Below are positions 1-8,889 of a stretch of 38,997 nucleotides of DNA, piece after piece. The translations under genes and the position numbers were made by a program. A model generated the notes under the pieces. That model did not search any database and had not been told where the DNA came from. It saw nothing but the letters and a program-made list of their open reading frames with translations. This DNA comes from Helicobacteraceae bacterium (GTDB taxonomy: Bacteria > Campylobacterota > Campylobacteria > Campylobacterales > Sulfurimonadaceae). Numbering within the stretch: the stretch's first letter is position 1; the number at the start of each line of letters is the position of its first letter. The stretch spans positions 1 to 38,997 of the forward strand of contig JAMOSG010000026.1 of NCBI GenBank assembly GCA_027063225.1, given 5' to 3'.

Positions 1-723
1 TTCCTTACTTACCTCATCAAAATAGAGTGAAAAAGAAAGCCCATTCGATTTACCTATCCAATTCTCTTGCATCGTTAAAACTTGCTTTGGCCAACCACCC
101 TCAAGCTTTTTTAGATCCTCTAAAAGCTCTTCTGCGTATTGTGTGATTTTAAAGTAGTATTGGTTCATCTCTTTTTTTACAATTGGAGTATCACATCTCC
201 AACAACATCCATCTACTACTTGCTCATTTGCTAAAACAGTTTGATCATGTGGACACCAATTGAGCATCCCTTTTTCACGGTATAGTAAACCTTTTTCATA
301 CATATCGATAATAAAAGCTTGTTCAAACTTTGTATAAAGTTCATCACTTGTTGCAAAAGTTCTCTCTTTAGAGAAAGAAAAACCTAAAGATTCAAACTCT
401 TTTTTCATATAGTCAATATTATCGTATGTCCATTTTTTTGGATCTGCATTATTTTTAATAGCAGCATTCTCTGCTGGCATACCAAAACTATCAAACCCAA
501 TTGGGTGAAGCACATTTAACCCTTGTTGGCGATAGTATCTTGCAAAGGCATCACTAATAGAGTAGTTTCTTACATGCCCCATATGTAATCTTCCACTTGG
601 AAATGGAAACATACTTAAGATATATTTTTTCTCTTTTGAAAAATCCTCACTTGGCTCAAAACTTCTGTTTTGTTCCCAATACTCTTGCCACTTTTTTTCT
701 ATCTCTTTTGCACTATATTCCAC
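1..723 (-). CDS. leuS: Leucyl-tRNA synthetase, N-terminal part (cut by window edge)
   Basis: This is the first 241 codons of leucyl-tRNA synthetase, the class Ia enzyme that charges tRNA-Leu in the cytoplasm. The N-terminus carries the Rossmann-fold signature: [16 protein letters not shown] has the HMGH (HIGH-type) motif at residues 47-50. A CWRCDTP segment fits the zinc-binding insert. The KMSKS loop and anticodon domain lie outside the window. I start it at GTG (721-723): an in-frame TAG lies only three codons upstream, and an AGGAA ribosome-binding site sits at the right distance. It is the last gene of the yajC-secD-secF run within the window, nine bases after the DUF6394 gene. The family is certain; only the start is an inference. 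Confidence 0.95.
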   Translation of the reverse strand, partial: MEYSAKEIEKKWQEYWEQNRSFEPSEDFSKEKKYILSMFPFPSGRLHMGHVRNYSISDAFARYYRQQGLNVLHPIGFDSFGMPAENAAIKNNADPKKWTYDNIDYMKKEFESLGFSFSKERTFATSDELYTKFEQAFIIDMYEKGLLYREKGMLNWCPHDQTVLANEQVVDGCCWRCDTPIVKKEMNQYYFKITQYAEELLEDLKKLEGGWPKQVLTMQENWIGKSNGLSFSLYFDEVSKE

Positions 724-732
724 AATTATTTC

Positions 733-1071
733 CTAATATTCATCTTTTGTTTTTAAACTCTCAATATAAACAAGTCCTACTGAGAAAAGGTTTGCAATTA
801 AAGCACCAATCGCAAGTGCCATTGCCCATCCCTCATTTCCAACAACATCAAGGTAGATATATGCAGGAATAAGGTGTAAGTCTGCTACTAAAGAAGATGC
901 AAACAGCTCCGCTGAGAGAAGATTTCTTACACCAATTTTTAAAAATGTAGAAACAAGATTTAAACTTGCTGCTACAAAAAGTGAAATTGAACTATGTTCA
1001 TATAAAAACGCTACAACTGATGTTAAACTCATTAAAGAGAAAAATACATAAATTACCTTACCCCAATCCAT
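733..1071 (-). CDS. Small membrane protein, DUF6394-like
   Basis: This 112-residue protein is mostly hydrophobic, with about three likely membrane segments (roughly residues 5-25, 28-50 and 83-105) and a short charged C-terminus. I recognise it as the DUF6394 type seen beside secF in Campylobacterota; its function is unknown. It lies nine bases after secF and nine bases before leuS, so it is almost certainly co-transcribed with the Sec genes. That position suggests a membrane or export link, but guilt by association is the only evidence. The family name is from memory; the reading frame itself is well supported by the tight operon packing. Confidence 0.75.
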   Translation of the reverse strand: MDWGKVIYVFFSLMSLTSVVAFLYEHSSISLFVAASLNLVSTFLKIGVRNLLSAELFASSLVADLHLIPAYIYLDVVGNEGWAMALAIGALIANLFSVGLVYIESLKTKDEY

Positions 1072-1080
1072 ATCTTCTCC

Positions 1081-2052
1081 TTACATTACACCAGATTCAA
1101 ACTGCTGGCGTAATTTCTCTTTTTCTGCTTCACGTTTTGCTTTTGCAGCTAATTTCTCTTTATACTCTTTTACACTAAAACCAAATGCTACTAAAATTGG
1201 AGAAGCTACAAAAATTGAAGAGTATGTACCAACTATAACACCCACTAAAAGTGTAAATGCAAATGGATGGATAATCTCACCACCAAACATAAAGAGTGTA
1301 AACACCACAAAGAAAGTTGTAAGTGATGTAAGTGTAGTTCTTGCAAGTGTTCTTGTTACAGATTCATTAATAATCCCTACAAGTGTTGTTGTCTTAGAAC
1401 CTGTCACACCCTCACGAATTCTATCAAATACAATAATTGTATCATTAAGTGAATACCCTAAAATTGTAAGTACAGCTGCTAGTACATCAAGATTTACATC
1501 AATACTAAAAAGTGAAACAAACCCCATTGTAATAGAAACATCATGCACAAGTGCGATAATACTTGCAACTGCAAAACGCCACTCAAAACGAAATGCTACA
1601 TAAATTAAAATCCCAGCAATTGCTAAAACTAAAGAGATAAGACCCTTCTCTTTTAGCTCATTTCCAATTTTTGGACCAACAATATCTACACGACGAATCT
1701 CAAAGTTTCCACTTTCTTTGAGTGCTTTTGAAGCTAAATCACCAATATCTTGTCCAACACTTGTAGAGGAATTTTTAAGGCGAATAAGCACCTCATCATC
1801 TGAACCAAATTCAGAGATAGAAGCACCAGCAAATGTTGGATTTTTCTTTAAAAGTTCACGCATCTGCTGTATTGGTGCAGGTTTGTCATATTTTACTTGA
1901 ATAACAGTTCCACCTGCAAAATCTACACCATAGTTTAACCCTTTAAAAAAGAGTAAAACATAACTTAGAGCAATAAAAGTTAAAGAAAGGAACATAGCCT
2001 TTTTTGTATAGGCCATAAAATCGATACTTTTTTTGTATTTAAAAAACTCCAT
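1081..2052 (-). CDS. secF: Protein-export membrane protein SecF
   Basis: SecF works with SecD and YajC beside the SecYEG channel, using the proton gradient to help proteins cross the inner membrane. The 323-residue length is normal. There is one membrane segment near residues 17-36, then the conserved YGVDFAGGT motif (D44-G48), a periplasmic domain, and five clustered C-terminal membrane helices containing LGYSLNDTIIVFDRIRE, a family hallmark of this RND-like transporter. The charged C-terminal tail is cytoplasmic. It follows secD with a three-base gap and precedes the DUF6394 gene, so translation is probably coupled. No unusual features. Confidence 0.97.
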   Translation of the reverse strand: MEFFKYKKSIDFMAYTKKAMFLSLTFIALSYVLLFFKGLNYGVDFAGGTVIQVKYDKPAPIQQMRELLKKNPTFAGASISEFGSDDEVLIRLKNSSTSVGQDIGDLASKALKESGNFEIRRVDIVGPKIGNELKEKGLISLVLAIAGILIYVAFRFEWRFAVASIIALVHDVSITMGFVSLFSIDVNLDVLAAVLTILGYSLNDTIIVFDRIREGVTGSKTTTLVGIINESVTRTLARTTLTSLTTFFVVFTLFMFGGEIIHPFAFTLLVGVIVGTYSSIFVASPILVAFGFSVKEYKEKLAAKAKREAEKEKLRQQFESGVM

Positions 2053-2055
2053 CTC

Positions 2056-3621
2056 TTACCCCTTCATTCCAAACCATAAACGGTTATTTTTACTCTTCTT
2101 CATCACAGGTTCAAGTAGTTGGTAGATTCCATGTGTTCCAACAATAGCAGTAACCATAGAAGCTAAAATACCAATACTCATAGTAATTGCAAACCCTTTA
2201 ATAGCACCTGTTCCATATGCATATAAAACAACTGAAGCGATAAGCGTTGTAATATTTGCATCTAAAATAGCACGCATCGCATTTGAGTAACCATCTTCTA
2301 TTGCTTTGTGCATCGATTTACCTTCACGTAGCAATTCACGAATACGCTCACTAATAATTACATTGGCATCAACTGCCATACCAACAGTTAGTACAATACC
2401 AGCCATACCTGGAAGCGTTAGCGTTGCACCAAAAAGGCTCATAACAGCTAAAAGGATAAACAAGTTTGCAATAAGTGCAATATTTGCAATAACTCCAGCC
2501 ATACCATAGTAAAGCACCATAAAAATAATAACTAAAACAAACCCACCAATAAGAGCTACAAGGCTAGCTTTAATGCTATCTGCTCCTAAACTTGGTCCAA
2601 CTGAACGCTTCTCAAGTAAAAATACAGGAGCAAGGAGTGCACCTGAACGAAGTGCAATAGCTAAATCTTTTGCTTGTGCTACTGTATAATCTCCAGAGAT
2701 TTGCCCATGTCCACCACCAATTCTTTCACTAATATTTGGAGCAGAATATACTTTGCCATCTAAAACAATTGCAAGACGTTTTCCAACATTTGCACCTGTA
2801 AAATCTCCAAAAATATCAGCACCTTCAGAGTTTAATGCAAAGTTAATCACAGGACGGTTGTTTTTATCAAATCCAACAGAAGCATCTGTAAGCATACCAC
2901 CATCTAAAATAGGAATATCATGCACTAAATATTTTCTTTGTGGGTTTTTAGCATCTTCTAAAATAAGATCCCCATATTGTACAGCTTCCTCTGGTGTCAT
3001 AGAGTAAACTCTTGCATCGTGGTCTTCATCTACCGCCATAAGTTCAAGTTTTGCTTGACGTGAAATAAGTGCACGAGCACGTTGCTCATCCTCTTGCGTT
3101 TTAATCCCTGCAAGCTCAACTAAGATTTTATCTTTACCTTGTAGGGTAACAATAGGCTCTGTTAAACCAAACTGATCAAGCCTGTTTCTAATTGTCTCAA
3201 TAGCTTGAGAGATAGCCTCTTGCTTAATTTTAGCTACCTCTTTTGGAGAAAATTTAACACTAATATTTTCCCCACTTGTAGTAACAACAACTCCCTCCAT
3301 ATTATGAAGAAATTTTTGCACTTTAGGGATCTCATCGCTATCTAAAACACTAAAAGTCACCTCTTCATCATCAAAATTAAGATTATCTATTAAAATATCC
3401 TCTTTTTGCGTGAAATGTTTTAAACTTGAAGCGATAGATTTTATGCGAGAGTTAAGTGCTTCTTGTGTTTTAACACCAAGAAGCATATGAAGACCACCTT
3501 GAAGGTCAAGTCCAAGTGTTATTTTCTTGCCACCCTCTGTTTGCAGAAGTGATGGCATAGAAAACACAATACCAAAGACAATGGCAACCGCAAAGATTGC
3601 TAAACGGTAATTAAGCTTCAT
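2056..3621 (-). CDS. secD: Protein-export membrane protein SecD
   Basis: SecD is the larger partner of SecF in the accessory Sec translocon complex of the inner membrane. The 521-residue product has an N-terminal membrane helix (about 6-23), the LGLDLQGG motif (DLQGG at 39-43), a periplasmic P1 domain with NRLDQFGLTEP, and a C-terminal block of membrane helices with VGMAVDANVIISERI, the conserved Asp-containing helix needed for proton coupling. It overlaps the end of yajC by 11 bases and ends three bases before secF, giving the usual yajC-secD-secF order. Confidence 0.97.
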   Translation of the reverse strand: MKLNYRLAIFAVAIVFGIVFSMPSLLQTEGGKKITLGLDLQGGLHMLLGVKTQEALNSRIKSIASSLKHFTQKEDILIDNLNFDDEEVTFSVLDSDEIPKVQKFLHNMEGVVVTTSGENISVKFSPKEVAKIKQEAISQAIETIRNRLDQFGLTEPIVTLQGKDKILVELAGIKTQEDEQRARALISRQAKLELMAVDEDHDARVYSMTPEEAVQYGDLILEDAKNPQRKYLVHDIPILDGGMLTDASVGFDKNNRPVINFALNSEGADIFGDFTGANVGKRLAIVLDGKVYSAPNISERIGGGHGQISGDYTVAQAKDLAIALRSGALLAPVFLLEKRSVGPSLGADSIKASLVALIGGFVLVIIFMVLYYGMAGVIANIALIANLFILLAVMSLFGATLTLPGMAGIVLTVGMAVDANVIISERIRELLREGKSMHKAIEDGYSNAMRAILDANITTLIASVVLYAYGTGAIKGFAITMSIGILASMVTAIVGTHGIYQLLEPVMKKSKNNRLWFGMKG

Positions 3622-3871
3622 ATCTTTTACTAATTGCGTCTTTTTCTATCTTTACGATAGTGTCATCATTAAGTTTTACACTTAAAAAGTTTTCCTCAAC
3701 CTTGTTAACAGTTACAATAAAACCGCCATTTGTAACGACTTTATCCCCTTTTTTAAGAGCAGCTAACATCTCTTGCTTCTCTTTTAACTCTTTTTGTTGT
3801 GGACGAATAATTACAAAATACATAATTGCAATTAAAAAGACAAATGGTAATAATTGAGAAATAATTTCCAT
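3611..3871 (-). CDS. yajC: Preprotein translocase subunit YajC
   Basis: YajC is a small single-span inner-membrane protein of the SecDF-YajC complex. The protein has one membrane helix near the N-terminus (about residues 5-24), then the typical VIIRPQQKE stretch and a small basic cytoplasmic domain with GDKVVTNGG. The frame stays open to 3910, but I choose the ATG at 3869-3871 (87 residues) because AAGGAAG lies just upstream and the extra 13 residues resemble no known YajC. It is first in the minus-strand Sec operon, with a TATAAT box just upstream at 3902-3907. Confidence 0.92.
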   Translation of the reverse strand: MEIISQLLPFVFLIAIMYFVIIRPQQKELKEKQEMLAALKKGDKVVTNGGFIVTVNKVEENFLSVKLNDDTIVKIEKDAISKRYEA

Positions 3872-3901
3872 AAAAACTTCCTTAATGTGAAAAATTGCAC
3901 G

Positions 3902-3920
3902 ATTATACAAAAACTATACT
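3902..3920. promoter_or_regulatory. Divergent promoter region between yajC and lnt
   Basis: On the minus strand a perfect TATAAT -10 box lies at 3902-3907, about 30 bases before the yajC start. On the plus strand TATACT at 3915-3920 is a fair -10 box for lnt. Neither has a good -35 hexamer, which is usual for Campylobacterota promoters. The two directions share about 80 bases. Confidence 0.5.
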
Positions 3921-3951
3921 AACAAAGCACTAAAATGGTACAATGCCACTT

Positions 3952-5145
3952 ATGGAACAATTACTAAAAAACACACTTCTTGGACTTTTAAGTGCCACTC
4001 TCTTTAGTGGTTTTATATACTTTGAGTATTTTGGTTTTACCAATTATTTTATTAACTCCATCTTTGGTATTGCAGCTTTATATCTACTTTTAACAATCCC
4101 TAAAAAAGCTGTTTTAATTGCTGGATTTTTTATTGGTTTATTTTGGTTTTACTGGATTGGGTATAGTTTTAAATATACAGGTGTTGGGTATATTACCCCA
4201 TTTGTAAGCTTTGGCTTTGGTATTGTTTATATGCTTTTTTTCTCCCCTTTAACCCTTACAAACAAAAGCTATATTCGTGCAGTTTTACTTTTTGCTTTAA
4301 GTTTTTTTGAACCTTTCTCTTTTAACTGGATGAAGTTTGAACTTCTTTTTACACAAAGTTATTTTGGAATACAAAAGTGGCAACTCTTTTTTATATTTAT
4401 TGGTTTAGTTATAATTATAGAATTTCCAAAAAAATATAAAATAGCAGGAATTTTTACACTACTTTTAGCATTGGACTTGACACAACAAACACTCAAACGA
4501 GCACCTTTGAAAATTAAACTTGTTCAAACAAAAATTTTACAAGAACAAAAATGGCTACCACAAAATAGTTACTTCATTGTAAAACAAAATTTTCAAGCTA
4601 TAAACAAAGCTATACAAGAAGGGTATGATGTTGTTGTTTTACCAGAATCTACTTTTCCACTCTATTTAAATACACAACCAAGCATTATTCAAAAACTTCA
4701 ACAACTCTCTTTTAAAATCTCTATTGTTGCTGGAGCGTTATATGTGCAAAACAATAAAGCATATAATGTAAGCTATTTTTTTGAAGATGGCAAAACACAA
4801 ATTGCAAAAAAAATGGTACTTGTTCCTTTTGGAGAGTATATTCCACTTCCTAAGTTTATGCAAAAAATGGTTAATGATTTTTTCTTTGCAGGGGAAGCTG
4901 ACTTTTCTCATGCAGAAAAACCAACAGATTTTATAATAAAAGGGATAAAGTTTAGAAATGCCATTTGCTACGAAGCTACAACTGATGCTCTATTTCAAGG
5001 AGATATCAAGTATATGATAGCAATAAGCAATAATGGCTGGTTTGTGCCATCGATTGAACCAACATTGCAAAATTTACTTATGAAGTTTTATGAACGAAAG
5101 TATGATGTAACTATTTTTCACAGTACTAATTTACCTCTTTTTTAA
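3952..5145 (+). CDS. lnt: Apolipoprotein N-acyltransferase
   Basis: Lnt adds the third acyl chain to the N-terminal cysteine of lipoproteins in the inner membrane. The first ~180 residues are a run of membrane helices; a periplasmic nitrilase-like domain follows. The catalytic Glu-Lys-Cys triad is visible: VLPESTFPLY (E232), AKKMVLVPFGEY (K287) and NAICYEATT (C339), numbered from the ATG at 3952. That start follows an in-frame ATG at 3943; the choice is uncertain because neither has a clear ribosome-binding site. The C-terminus stops right after FHSTNLPLF, a little earlier than I expect for the family. It reads divergently from yajC, as I recall for C. jejuni. Confidence 0.93.
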   Translation: MEQLLKNTLLGLLSATLFSGFIYFEYFGFTNYFINSIFGIAALYLLLTIPKKAVLIAGFFIGLFWFYWIGYSFKYTGVGYITPFVSFGFGIVYMLFFSPLTLTNKSYIRAVLLFALSFFEPFSFNWMKFELLFTQSYFGIQKWQLFFIFIGLVIIIEFPKKYKIAGIFTLLLALDLTQQTLKRAPLKIKLVQTKILQEQKWLPQNSYFIVKQNFQAINKAIQEGYDVVVLPESTFPLYLNTQPSIIQKLQQLSFKISIVAGALYVQNNKAYNVSYFFEDGKTQIAKKMVLVPFGEYIPLPKFMQKMVNDFFFAGEADFSHAEKPTDFIIKGIKFRNAICYEATTDALFQGDIKYMIAISNNGWFVPSIEPTLQNLLMKFYERKYDVTIFHSTNLPLF

Positions 5146-5152
5146 AATATTT

Positions 5153-5169
5153 TGATATAATGCATATCA
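5153..5169 (+). promoter_or_regulatory. -10 box and dyad before the SLBB export gene
   Basis: A perfect TATAAT lies at 5156-5161, about 34 bases before the export gene start. It sits inside an inverted repeat, TGATAT (5153-5158) and ATATCA (5164-5169) with a five-base spacer, which could be a regulator site or chance in AT-rich DNA. A strong AAAGGGG ribosome-binding site follows. Confidence 0.45.
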
Positions 5170-5194
5170 TTTTTAAAATACAAAAAGGGGTTTA

Positions 5195-7951
5195 ATGTTT
5201 TCCAAAATTTTATTATTTTTAGTAGGTAGTGCTTTGGCACTTTTTGCAGAACCAAGTATAGCACAAATAAAAGCAGCAGTTAGTGCAAATCCATCTTTGT
5301 TAAATACTCCTCAAGCACAAGCTGCAATGAAAGACAGAGGTATAAGTAGCTCAGATATTAAAGCAAAAATCAATAAACAAAATGTAGAAACTTTACAAGA
5401 AGGGGTATCACAAGAAAAAGTTGAAAACAAGATAGAAACAACAAAAGAAACTGAAATTCAACAAGAAAATACAGTAAGTCATAAGATAAGTTCTTCCACT
5501 ACAGTGAACCCTTTTGCTTTTCAATCCAAGCAGTTAATTCAGAAGCTAAACTCTGAAAAACAGCAATATCTTAATCATAAAAAACTTTCCCGTTATGCAA
5601 CAAAATTTTTTAATAACAAAAACCTTATAGATAGTGCTTCAGTTCCAACACCTGATAATTATATTATTACAAATAAAGATCAATTAGTTATTTATGTTTA
5701 TGGGGATAAAGATAAAACTTTCTTTCCTATTGTAAATAACGATGGAACAATTAAACTTCCTTTTGTAGGACCTTTACATATAGGTGGAATGAGCTTTAAA
5801 GAAGCAAAATCTTATCTACAAAAAGTATTAAAACAACATTTTCAACTAAGTAGTTTTTATATTAATATGCAAAAATATAGTACTATTCAAGTTACACTTA
5901 TTGGTGATGTAAAAGCTCCTGGACTTTATAATATCCCCTCTTTTTCTACATTAAAAGATCTTCTAATCCGTGCAAAAGGAATCAACAGCTCTGCATCTTT
6001 AAGAGATATTGAAATTAGACGGAATGGGAAAATTTATAAACATATAGATTTATATGATTTTTTCTTTCATAAAAATACAACAAAAACTTTTACAATCTTA
6101 CAACATGGTGATACTGTAATTCTTCATAAAGCTCCTGTTCTAGTTTCTATTGATGGCTATGTAAATACAAATGCTATTTTTGAACTGTCAAAAAAGGAAA
6201 CATTACAAAATCTTTTACAATATGCAGGAGGTTTAAAGCCTAATGCTTCAAAAACGAATATTACTATTCAGAGATTTGAAAATAATAATCTTCAAAAAAC
6301 ATTCACTCTTTCTCTTAAGGAAACAAAAAAATTCCAACTCTTAAATGGGGATAAAGTTTATATTTATCCACTTGATTTTACAACAAAGGCTAGCATCTCT
6401 ATTTATGGTAATATAATCAGACCTGGTAACTATCCTCTTCCAAAAGATCAACTTTTAAATACACTTTTAAAAAAACAACTTCAACAGGGAATGGAAAAAT
6501 TCTTTTTACCTAAAACATATCTTGAATATGCTGTAATTAAAAGATACAATAATCTAAAATATACAACCCTCTCGTTGAATCTTAATGATGTTATTACCAA
6601 TAAAGTGAAGTTAAAGCTCTACCCTCAAGATAAACTTTATATTTTCTCTCAGTCTGATATTTTTAGCAATAGTTATATCACTACAAAAGGAGATATATTA
6701 AAAAAAGCTGGTAAATTACAATTTTTTGAGGGAATGACTCTTCAAGATGCTATTAACACATCTGGAATTAACGGTCTTATAGATGATATGGTAAAAGTAA
6801 CTTCATTTAACTCTACAAACTTCATGCCTGAAACAAAATTTCACTCTCTTAAAAAAGATGCTCAAAGTGTTTTTCTTCACCCTTATGACGAAGTAGAAGT
6901 TTTTTCATACTATCAAAAACATAACCTCCAAACAGTTTCTATATATGGAGAAGTATTACATCCTGGAAACTTTTATTTTGAAGAAAATCTTAATGTTAAA
7001 AAGCTTATAGATATAGCTGGGGGATTAACAAAAAAAGCATATACTAAAGAAATAGAAATAGTTCGCCATTTTATAGATACTAACCAAGTTAGACAAAGAA
7101 GGGTTCTTCATTTTTATACAACAAAAACAGATTTGCAAGATATTGTACTGCACCCTGATGATGAAGTGAAAATTTTTACAATTCCAAAATGGAATGAGCA
7201 ACAAAAAGTTGTTCTTAAGGGGGAAGTGAAATTTCCTGGAGTTTATACAATAGAACCAGGGGAAAAACTTGTAAATGTACTTCAAAGAGCTGGAGGATTT
7301 ACTCAAAATGCTTTTATAAAAGGAGCTGTTTTTACAAGAGAAAGTATACGTAAACAACAAATTAAACAATATAACAATACTTTAGCTCGTCTAAAAAGAC
7401 AATTAACTGTTTATAATGCTATGCCTGCAAATTCTAAGAATACTGCTAACAGTAATGCACTTTCAACACTTAATGAAATTATTACAGAAGCAAAAAAATA
7501 TCAACCTCTTGGACGTATTAGCATTAAATTATCAACAAATTTACAGGAAATGGAAAATACTCCGTATAATCTAACACTTCAAAATGGAGACACACTTACT
7601 ATACCTTCTCAAATAGATACAGTTACTGTATTTGGAGAAGTTTTTAACCCTACATCTTTTATCTTTAAACAAGATTTAGATACCCTTGACTATATAAACT
7701 TAGCAAGTGGTTTTGCTCGTGGTGCAGATGAGGATCGTGTTTATATTATTCATGCAGATGGAAGAAGTGAACCAGCGATTAGTTCTTTTCTCTTTTGTGA
7801 TTTTTATGAAAATGTGCAAAAAGGAGATACTATTGTAGTGCCAATGTATATTAAAGAGTATAACCAAATGGAACTTTGGGAAGGTGTTTCTAAAATCTTA
7901 GCAAGTTTTGCTATAACTGCTGCTACACTACAAACATTAGGAGTATTTTAA
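5195..7951 (+). CDS. Polysaccharide export protein with about seven SLBB repeats (Wza-like)
   Basis: This is a 918-residue periplasmic/outer-membrane protein of the polysaccharide biosynthesis/export family. A signal peptide ends near LALFA|EPS (residue 18), with no lipobox cysteine, unlike classical Wza. A charged Gln/Lys-rich linker leads to the Poly_export domain (about 155-225), followed by about seven SLBB-type repeats of the form V-x-G-E-V-x-x-P-G-x-(Y/F), starting near residues 231, 315, 401, 493, 581, 671 and 810. The C-terminal hydrophobic segment (ILASFAITAATLQTLGVF) may be the helix that spans the outer membrane. It overlaps the Wzz-like gene (TAATG), so the two are co-translated. 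No polymerase or glycosyltransferase genes are present here. Confidence 0.9.
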   Translation: MFSKILLFLVGSALALFAEPSIAQIKAAVSANPSLLNTPQAQAAMKDRGISSSDIKAKINKQNVETLQEGVSQEKVENKIETTKETEIQQENTVSHKISSSTTVNPFAFQSKQLIQKLNSEKQQYLNHKKLSRYATKFFNNKNLIDSASVPTPDNYIITNKDQLVIYVYGDKDKTFFPIVNNDGTIKLPFVGPLHIGGMSFKEAKSYLQKVLKQHFQLSSFYINMQKYSTIQVTLIGDVKAPGLYNIPSFSTLKDLLIRAKGINSSASLRDIEIRRNGKIYKHIDLYDFFFHKNTTKTFTILQHGDTVILHKAPVLVSIDGYVNTNAIFELSKKETLQNLLQYAGGLKPNASKTNITIQRFENNNLQKTFTLSLKETKKFQLLNGDKVYIYPLDFTTKASISIYGNIIRPGNYPLPKDQLLNTLLKKQLQQGMEKFFLPKTYLEYAVIKRYNNLKYTTLSLNLNDVITNKVKLKLYPQDKLYIFSQSDIFSNSYITTKGDILKKAGKLQFFEGMTLQDAINTSGINGLIDDMVKVTSFNSTNFMPETKFHSLKKDAQSVFLHPYDEVEVFSYYQKHNLQTVSIYGEVLHPGNFYFEENLNVKKLIDIAGGLTKKAYTKEIEIVRHFIDTNQVRQRRVLHFYTTKTDLQDIVLHPDDEVKIFTIPKWNEQQKVVLKGEVKFPGVYTIEPGEKLVNVLQRAGGFTQNAFIKGAVFTRESIRKQQIKQYNNTLARLKRQLTVYNAMPANSKNTANSNALSTLNEIITEAKKYQPLGRISIKLSTNLQEMENTPYNLTLQNGDTLTIPSQIDTVTVFGEVFNPTSFIFKQDLDTLDYINLASGFARGADEDRVYIIHADGRSEPAISSFLFCDFYENVQKGDTIVVPMYIKEYNQMELWEGVSKILASFAITAATLQTLGVF

Positions 7952-8889
7952 TGATTAAAGAGATACAAAACAATGCTCCTTATATTGAAGAAGATGAAAT
8001 AGATTTAAAAGAGTTATGGCACACAATTTTACAAGGAAAAAAGATTATTGCTCTTAGTGTTATTATAACCGTAACACTTACATTTATTTATGTTCTAAAA
8101 ATACCAAATACATATACTGCGAAGGCTGTTTTAATACCAACAGAAAGCAAAAGTAGCAGTTTAGGTGGTCTTGGTGGTCTTGCTGCAATGGCAGGTGTTT
8201 CTTTAGGGGGTGGAAGTATGACACCAGATATTGCTTTTAATTCCCTACTTGAAGATAAAGCATTTATGAAAGAGTTTATTATTAAAAATAAGCTTGATCA
8301 ATACTATACACAAGAAAATTTAGATGAAAATTATGTTTTTGCTTTAGGTTTTCGTGGAATTTATGATTTTTTTCGTACAAAAGAAAAACAAGAACAAGAA
8401 GATAAAGAACAAATTATTTATAACTTAATACAAAAAATCAAGTCATCTTTTTCTATAACAGCAGATAAAAAGTCTGGTTTAATTAGTGTAAGCTATAGTG
8501 ATTGTGATAGATTTATAACTCCTAAAATTGTATCTCTTTTTTTAAAAGATGCAAGTTATTATTTAGTTCAAAACAATTTAAAAAATATAGATAGTAGACT
8601 TCAATATTTTCAAAAAGAGATGGCAACAACTGAAGCATTTGAAATTCGTCAAAATCTTTCTGAAATTATTAGTCAAATTGTTAAAGAAAAAATTATGATG
8701 AAATCTAAAAAATATTACCAATGTGATCTACTCACCCCACCTACAATTCCTTACATTCAAGATAAAATAAAACCAAAAAGAGGTTTGATTTTGGTTGTAT
8801 CCTTTATTACAAGTCTTATTTTAGGAGTTTTTTTAGTTTTCTTTCTAAATTTTATAAAAGGTGAAAACAATGTCACAGACAAACCTTAA
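7951..8889 (+). CDS. Wzz-like polysaccharide chain-length determinant protein
   Basis: This 312-residue inner-membrane protein has the layout of the Wzz/polysaccharide co-polymerase family: a short cytoplasmic N-terminus, a membrane helix at about 34-53, a periplasmic domain with helical stretches, and a second membrane helix at about 278-300. The segment after the first helix (NTYTAKAVLIPTE) and the Gly-rich GLGGLGGLAAMAG stretch are typical of the family. There is no C-terminal tyrosine-kinase domain. It sits directly behind the SLBB export gene, so it probably sets the length of the polymer exported through it. Its last 20 bases overlap ppk1. Confidence 0.85.
   Translation: MIKEIQNNAPYIEEDEIDLKELWHTILQGKKIIALSVIITVTLTFIYVLKIPNTYTAKAVLIPTESKSSSLGGLGGLAAMAGVSLGGGSMTPDIAFNSLLEDKAFMKEFIIKNKLDQYYTQENLDENYVFALGFRGIYDFFRTKEKQEQEDKEQIIYNLIQKIKSSFSITADKKSGLISVSYSDCDRFITPKIVSLFLKDASYYLVQNNLKNIDSRLQYFQKEMATTEAFEIRQNLSEIISQIVKEKIMMKSKKYYQCDLLTPPTIPYIQDKIKPKRGLILVVSFITSLILGVFLVFFLNFIKGENNVTDKP

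Noticed and set aside
597..872. Plus-strand open frame antisense to leuS and the DUF6394 gene
   Set aside because: Both minus-strand genes are convincing; the plus frame has no family features.
8164..8181. Tandem GGTGGTCTT repeat in the Wzz-like gene as a phase-variation site
   Set aside because: The nine-base unit keeps the frame and encodes the Gly-rich stretch common to the family, so it cannot switch the gene off.
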